This document shows positions 21,701 to 27,104 of a DNA stretch of 27,104 bases, one piece after another. The first letter of the stretch is position 1. Each line of letters begins with the position of its first letter. Position numbers and translations under genes: made by a program. The notes under the pieces are model-generated. The model had not been told where the DNA came from and did no database searches. It worked only from the letters and a program-made list of their open reading frames with translations. Source of the DNA: Nemertoderma westbladi (lineage: Eukaryota; Xenacoelomorpha; Nemertodermatida; Nemertodermatidae); contig JAUCBJ010003864.1 in NCBI GenBank assembly GCA_032718475.1, positions 1-27,104 on the forward strand, given 5' to 3'.

Positions 21701-22420
21701 GCGTGAGTGAGCGGAACATTAAACGAGAGTAACGCTGCAATGTTTACAGACGGAGCAGCGTGAGTGAGCGGAACATTAAACGAGAGTAACGCTGCAATGT
21801 TTACAGACGGAGCAGCGTGAGTGAGCGGAACATTAGACGAGAGTAGAAGAGGTGAAATATGGGCACTTTATTTTCTTTATCGATTGCATCCTTGATTTTG
21901 TTTATACCTTCCAAGTTACTCTGATGGCGCAGGTTGTACACACTACAGCACCGGTATCGCCCAACATCTCAATTATTGACTGTTAACAAAATTACTGAAA
22001 CAAAAACTTTCGTATGAGCCATGTGACATAATAATTATTGCGATTTATAGGAACTTCTGTGCTTCCCCTTAAGCTTTACCGGTTAAAGCTTAAGGGGAAG
22101 AACATCCATTTATTGTTCGTTCATTTATATGTTCCGTTCCGCATAACTGTAAAAATACTGGTACTATAATTCAATCCGTTAAATATCGCCGGGATTGAAT
22201 CTACTTTATTTTATTGCGTATTTCACCCCGATATACTTTATACCTATAATGACAGAGAGTAAGTTTAGTGGGTATAGCTGATCTATACCCACTAAATAGT
22301 TGGCGTTGTTGAACTCTCTTTAATCCGTTCTTTCGTTTTCTACACGCAGGGGGAACCCATAGCACAATGACCAATCCTGGTTTTATCAGGAAATTCGACG
22401 GAGGTCATTTTACTGCATAA
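9609..22420 (+). CDS. CFAP276: CFAP276 (C1orf194 family), ciliary microtubule inner protein; four-exon gene span
   Basis: Joining 9609-9704, 11071-11281, 11411-11533 and 22350-22420 gives one open frame of 166 codons plus TAA (human protein: 169 residues, from memory). Intron phases match at every junction: 0, 1, 1. Motifs shared with the family as I recall it: P-T-(F/L)-(E/D)-N-D near the N-terminus (residues 15-20), P-x-D-x-LDF followed by YNHH (73-85), H-x-I-(K/Q)-G-(A/S)-I (137-143), and the C-terminal signature TNxGxxRKxDGGxF (151-164). The family is known as a microtubule inner protein lining the lumen of axonemal doublets, so the product should act in motile cilia or flagella. There is no signal peptide or membrane segment. 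Odd features: intron 3 is 10.8 kb and mostly satellite, and the exon 1 donor (GTTGGT) is weak. It could be a decayed copy, but no frame damage is seen. Confidence 0.88.
9742..9807. promoter_or_regulatory. 33-bp tandem pair carrying two CRE octamers
   Basis: 9742-9774 and 9775-9807 are near-identical. Each contains the full palindromic cAMP-response element TGACGTCA (9763-9770 and 9796-9803), preceded by GTCGA. They lie 60-100 bp inside intron 1, a plausible place for an intronic CREB/ATF enhancer. The repeats are directly visible; the regulatory role is inferred. Confidence 0.45.
10541..10612 (+). other. Candidate in-frame cassette exon in CFAP276 intron 1
   Basis: A TGTGTTTCAG acceptor (ends 10540) and GTGAGT donor (10613) bracket 72 nt that are open in phase 0, the phase of intron 1. 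Inclusion would insert 24 residues starting LFIVVVMV and ending LAKLLQF. I see no counterpart in the family, and the protein aligns better without it, so it is optional or a chance arrangement. Confidence 0.35.
11071..11281 (+). CDS. CFAP276: CFAP276 exon 2 (residues 33-102 plus one base)
   Basis: Acceptor TACGTTACAG ends at 11070 and donor G|GTTAGT is at 11282. The exon encodes 70 residues in phase 0 and ends with one base of a glycine codon. It carries the family core: a W-Y-H-H stretch, then DVPNDNLDF, then SVYNHH (residues 80-85). This is the most diagnostic block besides the C-terminus. Confidence 0.9.
11282..11410 (+). other. CFAP276 intron 2
   Basis: 129 bp, GTTAGT to TTATTAATAG, phase 1. 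T-rich with no repeats. A frame reads through its 3' half into exon 3 but is not needed. Confidence 0.85.
11411..11533 (+). CDS. CFAP276: CFAP276 exon 3 (residues 103-143 plus one base)
   Basis: Acceptor TTAATAG ends at 11410; a perfect GTAAGT donor is at 11534. The first two bases complete glycine 103. It encodes a basic PPKSK stretch and VYPEKGNVHKIKGAI, matching the family block that precedes the C-terminal signature. It leaves one base, so the next exon must begin in phase 1, which the exon at 22350 does. Confidence 0.9.
11861..11962. repeat. 17-bp tandem array (TTCGCCC type), 6 copies
   Basis: Units at 11861, 11878, 11895, 11912, 11929 and 11946, consensus CTTCGCCCGCGTCCAAC with alternating (G/T) at position 11 and (C/T) at the end. 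GC-rich against an AT-rich background. Several overlapping open frames are its by-product. Confidence 0.92.
11988..12126. repeat. Diverged ~60-bp direct duplication between the GC-rich arrays
   Basis: GAGGGAAAGGAGCAGGTTACAGA (about 12009-12031) and GGAGGGAAAGGGGTAAGTTACAGAGA (about 12067-12092), each followed by CCAAAACAATAA. No function recognised. Confidence 0.65.
12127..12262. repeat. Degenerate GGGCGAA array, inverted relative to 11861-11962
   Basis: About seven GGGCGAA(G/T)-type units spaced 17-22 bp, e.g. GGGCGAAGGTTGCTCGC at 12127 and GGGCGAAGATTG nearby. The reverse complement is the TTCGCCCGCGAGCAA form of the left array. The two arrays with ~165 bp between them can fold back on each other. 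Confidence 0.8.
12263..12668. other. Intronic spacer before the satellite
   Basis: No repeat or gene recognised. A 55-codon open frame from ATG 12381 to TGA about 12546 has no recognisable content and no supporting signals. Confidence 0.45.
12669..21844. repeat. 57-bp satellite, about 161 copies (9.2 kb)
   Basis: The unit begins AACGCTGCAATGTTTACAGA, continues with a variable CGG(T/A)GCAGCG core and ends CATTAAACGAGAGT. Length 9,176 bp is 161 times 57. Variant positions (ACGGTGC, ACGGAGC, ACAGAGC, ATGGAGC, ACGGTTC; GAGCGG or GAGTGG; AACGCT, AACACT, AACGTT, AACTCT) define higher-order domains. The first unit is degenerate and the last ends CATTAGACGAGAGTAG, as expected at array edges. Each unit can form an 8-bp stem, ACGCTGCA / TGCAGCGT. 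On the minus strand one frame of the unit has no stop, giving antisense open frames (1,689 codons at 16272-21341; 207 codons at 13137-13760) broken only by small indels near 13145, 13740, 16323 and 21336. Confidence 0.97.
19417..20898. repeat. 13-unit (741-bp) higher-order repeat, two copies
   Basis: The succession of unit variants from the GGTTCAGC...GCGGGAC unit at 19417 through 20157 recurs in the same order from 20158 to 20898. Marker variants recur at an exact 741-bp offset: AACTCT at 19681 and 20422, and GGTTC at 19417/20158 and 19930/20671. It indicates amplification of 13-unit blocks, not single units. Confidence 0.88.
21845..22061. other. Intronic unique sequence after the satellite
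   Basis: AT-rich intron sequence; nothing recognised. Confidence 0.5.
22062..22100. repeat. Perfect 17-bp stem-loop, 5-base loop
   Basis: Arms CTTCCCCTTAAGCTTTA (22062-22078) and TAAAGCTTAAGGGGAAG (22084-22100), loop CCGGT. Confidence 0.95.
22169..22200. repeat. Perfect 9-bp stem-loop
   Basis: Arms ATTCAATCC (22169-22177) and GGATTGAAT (22192-22200), loop 14 bases. Confidence 0.8.
22264..22296. repeat. Perfect 14-bp stem-loop, 5-base loop
   Basis: Arms TTTAGTGGGTATAG (22264-22277) and CTATACCCACTAAA (22283-22296), loop CTGAT. It ends 53 bp before the exon 4 acceptor, so in the transcript it could lie next to the branch-point region. Confidence 0.95.
22350..22420 (+). CDS. CFAP276: CFAP276 exon 4, terminal (residues 144-166)
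   Basis: Acceptor TTTTCTACACGCAG ends at 22349. Two bases complete glycine 144, then the frame reads GTHSTMTNPGFIRKFDGGHF and two more residues to TAA at 22418-22420. The TNxGxxRKxDGGxF signature and its position right at the C-terminus match the end of CFAP276 proteins, and the phase (1) is exactly what exon 3 requires. This exon shows that the 57-bp satellite is intronic. Confidence 0.9.
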
Positions 22421-23725
22421 ATTGGTAAATATTATCATCGCGGCGTTACTACAGTACATATCTTACATTGCAGTTGCACTAACCCAATTCTGTTTTTATC
22501 CATCGTTACCTTTTGCATTGTGTGTGCATATCACTCCATACACTCTTCATAAATACTGTATTGCGCATGCGAAGTAAGAATCTACAGTAATTCCACATTA
22601 AGGTTTTAATACTTATTGCAGATATTAGCAATAGCAATATAGGGTAATTTATAATGTTATATACTAATTGTTATTATTATTTTTAATTATTTTATTATCG
22701 ATAATTAGTTCGACGCCTAACGTTGAACTACCAGTCTCATCTGCATATCATAATAATCATTTCACAACGCGACTATATTTATATTAAATCCCCTTCATAT
22801 CATTAATTAACAATTTCAATGTAATTTATAATTACTTAGTCAATATTCCAATAAGGCGAAGACACCGCACCGTTTTTGTAAATGCGATGTTTTGTCGCGT
22901 TTTATTGTTTTGCTTTTTTTGATGAGTTTCTATAACGTATTTTCAGCAGCGATAATTACCTGACCTAGTAGGCCTCTCTACTCTAATGCTGGTGATACTG
23001 TACTGTATTTGTTTTTAAATAAAACATAATATTCGATATAAAAGAAATAACAGAAAAAAACTATTTTCAACTTATTTTATTTAGCGTAATTCATTATACC
23101 CTCGTGTGTTGAGTTTTCCAGTGGTTTTCATTCTAGTCACCTCCACCTCTCAATTTCGCTAACCTGAAAATGAGAGAAAACAAGCGGTGTTTTCCTCACA
23201 CTTTTTTTTTATTGAATAATAGTCTTTATTCCAAAATTGTAACATTACTCAACGCCGTTAGTATTAAAAGCGAGTTGTTATTTAGCACTTTACAACTTTA
23301 TAGGACATTACAGTATTGTATTTGGTGTTATTGTTTACGTGGTAACCATGACGGCGTTAAGTAATATAAGGCAGGGTGTCGCAGGAGTTTTATCGCCCCA
23401 GTATGAATTAAGAAGGATGTTAAAAGATGTTAAAAGAGGTGTTTGGTCTATATATTTCTCCCCTTTGGGGTATCGTCAGGACCAAATTCAAATATACAAC
23501 GATACAAAAACCAGAAAGAGCAGTACTACCTACTACATGCACTACAGTACCGGTACTGAGTATCCAACCTAGGTGGGCTGGCAGACTGATCCTATAACTA
23601 CTGTACATAAATCCGGCATGGCCTAAGATAGAAGGCATTAGAAATTGTCTGAAAAGCTACTATTTCAAATATAGGGTAAACATACACGGTAATTAAATTA
23701 TTTAAATTATTTATAAAACTTCCTA
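22421..23725. other. 3' flank of CFAP276 and intergenic sequence
   Basis: AT-rich. An AATAAA at 23018-23023 could be a polyadenylation signal about 600 bp after the stop, though nothing fixes the real site. An open frame at 23339-23572 (+) begins at a well-placed ATG (23348, GTAACCATGACGG) and encodes an N-terminus starting MTALSNIRQGVAGVLSPQYE, followed by a basic segment. It reads like a possible first coding exon of an unrecognised gene, but no good donor or second exon is visible. Confidence 0.35.
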
Positions 23726-26700
23726 CAAAAATGCATGAATAGGCAAAAGGCAATATGCGGCCGGGAAACTCTACAGTATGAAGGCACCAGTTGCAATAGA
23801 ATGCTAGGATAGCGAATATTGAAATAATTATGCATCTACAGTATGAAGGCACCAGTTGTAATATAATGCTAGGATAGCGAATATTGAAATAATTATGCAA
23901 AAATGTATGAATTGGCAAAAGGCAAATACGGCCGGGAAACTCTACAGTAGGAAGGCACCAGTTGCAATAGAATGCTAGGATAGCGAATATTGAAATAATT
24001 ATGCATCTACAGTATGGAGGCACCAGTTGTAATAGAATGCTAGGATAGCGAATATTGAAATAATTATGCATCTACAGTATGAAGGCACCAGTTGTAATAG
24101 AATGCTAGGATAGCGAATATTGAAATAATTATGCAAAAAATGTATGAATTGGCAAAAGGCAAATACGGCCGGGAAACTCTACAGTAGGAAGGCACCAGTT
24201 GTAATAGAATGCTAGGATAGCGAATATTGAAATAATTATGCATCTACAGTATGAAGGCACCAGTTGCAATAGAATGCTAGGATAGCGAATATTGAAATAA
24301 TTATGCATCTACAGTATGGAGGCACCAGTTGCAATAGAATGCTAGGATAGCGAATATTGAAATAATTATGCATCTACAGTATGAAGGCACCAGTTGTAAT
24401 AGAATGCTAGGATAGCGAATATTGAAATAATTATGCATCTACAGTATGAAGGCACCAGTTGCAATAGAATGCTAGGATAGCGAATATTGAAATAATTATG
24501 CATCTACAGTATGAAGGCACCAGTTGTAATATAATGCTAGGATAGCGAATATTGAAATAATTATGCATCTACAGTATGAAGGCACCAGTTGCAATAGAAT
24601 GCTAGGATAGCGAATATTGAAATAATTATGCATCTACAGTATGAAGGCACCAGTTGTAATAGAATGCTAGGATAGCGAATATTGAAATAATTATGCATCT
24701 ACAGTATGAAGGCACCAGTTGCAATAGAATGCTAGGATAGCGAATATTGAAATAATTATGCATCTACAGTATGAAGGCACCAGTTGTAATATAATGCTAG
24801 GATAGCGAATATTGAAATAATTATGCATCTACAGTATGAAGGCACCAGTTGCAATAGAATGCTAGGATAGCGAATATTGAAATAATTATGCATCTACAGT
24901 ATGGAGGCACCAGTTGTAATAGAATGCTAGGATAGCGAATATTGAAATAATTATGCATCTACAGTATGAAGGCACCAGTTGTAATAGAATGCTAGGATAG
25001 CGAATATTGAAATAATTATGCAAAAAATGTATGAATTGGCAAAAGGCAAATACGGCCGGGAAACTCTACAGTAGGAAGGCACCAGTTGTAATAGAATGCT
25101 AGGATAGCGAATATTGAAATAATTATGCATCTACAGTATGAAGGCACCAGTTGCAATAGAATGCTAGGATAGCGAATATTGAAATAATTATGCATCTACA
25201 GTATGGAGGCACCAGTTGCAATAGAATGCTAGGATAGCGAATATTGAAATAATTATGCATCTACAGTATGGAGGCACCAGTTGTAATAGAATGCTAGGAT
25301 AGCGAATATTAAAATAATCATGCATCTACAGTATGAAGGCACCAGTTGTAATAGAATGCTAGGATAGCGAATATTGAAATAATTATGCAAAAAATGTATG
25401 AATTGGCAAAAGGCAAATACGGCCGGGAAACTCTACAGTAGGAAGGCACCAGTTGCAATAGAATGCTAGGATAGCGAATATTGAAATAATTATGCATCTA
25501 CAGTATGAAGGCACCAGTTGTAATAGAATGCTAGGATAGCGAATATTAAAATAATCATGCATCTACAGTATGAAGGCACCAGTTGTAATAGAATGCTAGG
25601 ATAGCGAATATTGAAATAATTATGCAAAAAATGTATGAATTGGCAAAAGGCAAATACGGCCGGGAAACTCTACAGTAGGAAGGCACCAGTTGCAATAGAA
25701 TGCTAGGATAGCGAATATTGAAATAATTATGCATCTACAGTATGAAGGCACCAGTTGTAATAGAATGCTAGGATAGCGAATATTGAAATAATTATGCATC
25801 TACAGTATGGAGGCACCAGTTGTAATAGAATGCTAGGATAGCGAATATTAAAATAATCATGCATCTACAGTATGAAGGCACCAGTTGCAATAGAATGCTA
25901 GGATAGCGAATATTGAAATAATTATGCATCTACAGTATGAAGGCACCAGTTGTAATAGAATGCTAGGATAGCGAATATTGAAATAATTATGCAAAAATGT
26001 ATGAATTGGCAAAAGGCAAATACGGCCGGGAAACTCTACAGTAGGAAGGCACCAGTTGCAATAGAATGCTAGGATAGCGAATATTGAAATAATTATGCAT
26101 CTACAGTATGAAGGCACCAGTTGTAATAGAATGCTAGGATAGCGAATATTAAAATAATTATGCATCTACAGTATGAAGGCACCAGTTGTAATAGAATGCT
26201 AGGATAGCGAATATTGAAATAATTATGCAAAAATGTATGAATTGGCAAAAGGCAAATACGGCCGGGAAACTCTACAGTAGGAAGGCACCAGTTGCAATAG
26301 AATGCTAGGATAGCGAATATTGAAATAATTATGCATCTACAGTATGAAGGCACCAGTTGTAATAGAATGCTAGGATAGCGAATATTAAAATAATTATGCA
26401 TCTACAGTATGAAGGCACCAGTTGCAATAGAATGCTAGGATAGCGAATATTGAAATAATTATGCAAAAAATGTATGAATTGGCAAAAGGCAAATACGGCC
26501 GGGAAACTCTACAGTAGGAAGGCACCAGTTGCAATAGAATGCTAGGATAGCGAATATTGAAATAATTATGCATCTACAGTATGAAGGCACCAGTTGTAAT
26601 AGAATGCTAGGATAGCGAATATTGAAATAATTATGCAAAAATGTATGAATTGGCAAAAGGCAAATACGGCCGGGAAACTCTACAGTAGGAAGGCACCAGT

Positions 26701-27004
26701 TGCAATAGAATGCTAGGATAGCGAATATTGAAATAATTATGCATCTACAGTATGAAGGCACCAGTTGTAATAGAATGCTAGGATAGCGAATATTAAAATA
26801 ATTATGCATCTACAGTATGAAGGCACCAGTTGCAATAGAATGCTAGGATAGCGAATATTGAAATAATTATGCATCTACAGTATGGAGGCACCAGTTGTAA
26901 TAGAATGCTAGGATAGCGAATATTAAAATAATTATGCATCTACAGTATGAAGGCACCAGTTGTAATAGAATGCTAGGATAGCGAATATTAAAGTAATTAT
27001 GCAC
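23726..27004. repeat. 65-bp satellite with 107-bp long variants, 44 copies
   Basis: The short unit begins ATCTACAGTATGAAGGCACC and ends AATATTGAAATAATTATGC. Ten copies carry an extra 42 bp at the front (AAAAATGTATGAATTGGC...GGCCGGGAAAC). 44 x 65 + 10 x 42 = 3,280, which equals the array length. Long units begin near 23726, 23898, 24136, 25021, 25388, 25624, 25993, 26228, 26464 and 26637. Minus-strand open frames of 102-157 codons thread through successive frames of the 65-bp unit and are by-products. Confidence 0.97.
24371..24890. repeat. 260-bp higher-order repeat (4 x 65 bp), two copies
   Basis: Unit variants run TTGTAATAGAAT, TTGCAATAGAAT, TTGTAATATAAT, TTGCAATAGAAT, and then the same four repeat. 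The right part of the array instead uses long-short-short blocks of about 236-237 bp (for example 25993-26227 and 26228-26463). Confidence 0.8.
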
Positions 27005-27104
27005 GATTATCCAATTAATATATTAATCCTACGTGGATGCATGTGAAAACATACAGTACGTTTAGAAAACGGCGTGTGCCGTTAAGATAGACATCTCGAA
27101 TAAG
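27005..27104. other. Unique sequence at the window edge
   Basis: 100 bp after the second satellite; nothing recognised. Confidence 0.5.

Larger units (their letters stand above)
11534..22349 (+). other. CFAP276 intron 3, satellite-filled, 10.8 kb
   Basis: Runs from GTAAGT to a pyrimidine-rich TTTCGTTTTCTACACGCAG. About 85% of it is the 57-bp satellite. It also holds the inverted TTCGCCC/GGGCGAA arrays and three stem-loops near its 3' end. The two ends are joined here solely by protein-family match plus phase, which together are strong. Confidence 0.85.

Noticed and set aside
12669-21844. CRISPR-like array
   Set aside because: Units are directly contiguous with no unique spacers, in a eukaryotic intron; it is a tandem satellite.
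23598-26809. Minus-strand frames of 102-157 codons in the second satellite
   Set aside because: They shift through the frames of a 65-bp unit and exist only because the unit has few stops.

Overview
This looks like a gene-poor, AT-rich, repeat-laden stretch of an invertebrate animal genome. Evidence is spliced coding exons with GT/AG boundaries, short inverted-repeat elements, large minisatellites and a retroelement-type C-terminal domain. That domain resembles proteins I associate with cnidarian and other early-branching animal genomes, so the exact phylum is a guess. There is no bacterial or phage architecture.

Layout: 1-601 is the C-terminal end of a mobile-element protein. 757-1115 is a 23-bp minisatellite whose unit is itself a palindrome. 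1241-4339 is a nearly identical head-to-tail duplication of a ~1.55-kb segment, each copy holding an older 152-bp duplication. 4340-8711 is a graveyard of small elements: repeated GTGACTTGATACA motifs, perfect stem-loops, a ~660-bp foldback element, a diverged ~290-bp duplication and a clean 308-bp MITE with a TATAT target-site duplication.

The one gene I recognise runs on the + strand from 9609 to 22420. Four exons (9609-9704, 11071-11281, 11411-11533, 22350-22420) join with matching phases (0, 1, 1) into a 166-residue protein that I identify as CFAP276 (C1orf194 family), a protein of the inside wall of ciliary doublet microtubules. The last exon lies on the far side of a 9.2-kb, about 161-copy, 57-bp satellite, so this array sits inside intron 3. 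The very long antisense open frame in the array (about 1,689 codons) follows from 57 being a multiple of 3 and is probably not a gene.

Intron 3 also holds oppositely oriented TTCGCCC/GGGCGAA arrays and, between the satellite and exon 4, three perfect stem-loops. Intron 1 holds a duplicated CRE octamer and an in-frame candidate cassette exon. A four-copy 22-bp repeat abuts the CFAP276 start codon.

23726-27004 is a second satellite (65-bp unit, 44 copies, ten of them carrying a 42-bp extension). Both satellites show higher-order organisation. Apart from CFAP276 and the mobile-element fragment I support no complete gene; most other open frames are short or are by-products of repeats.
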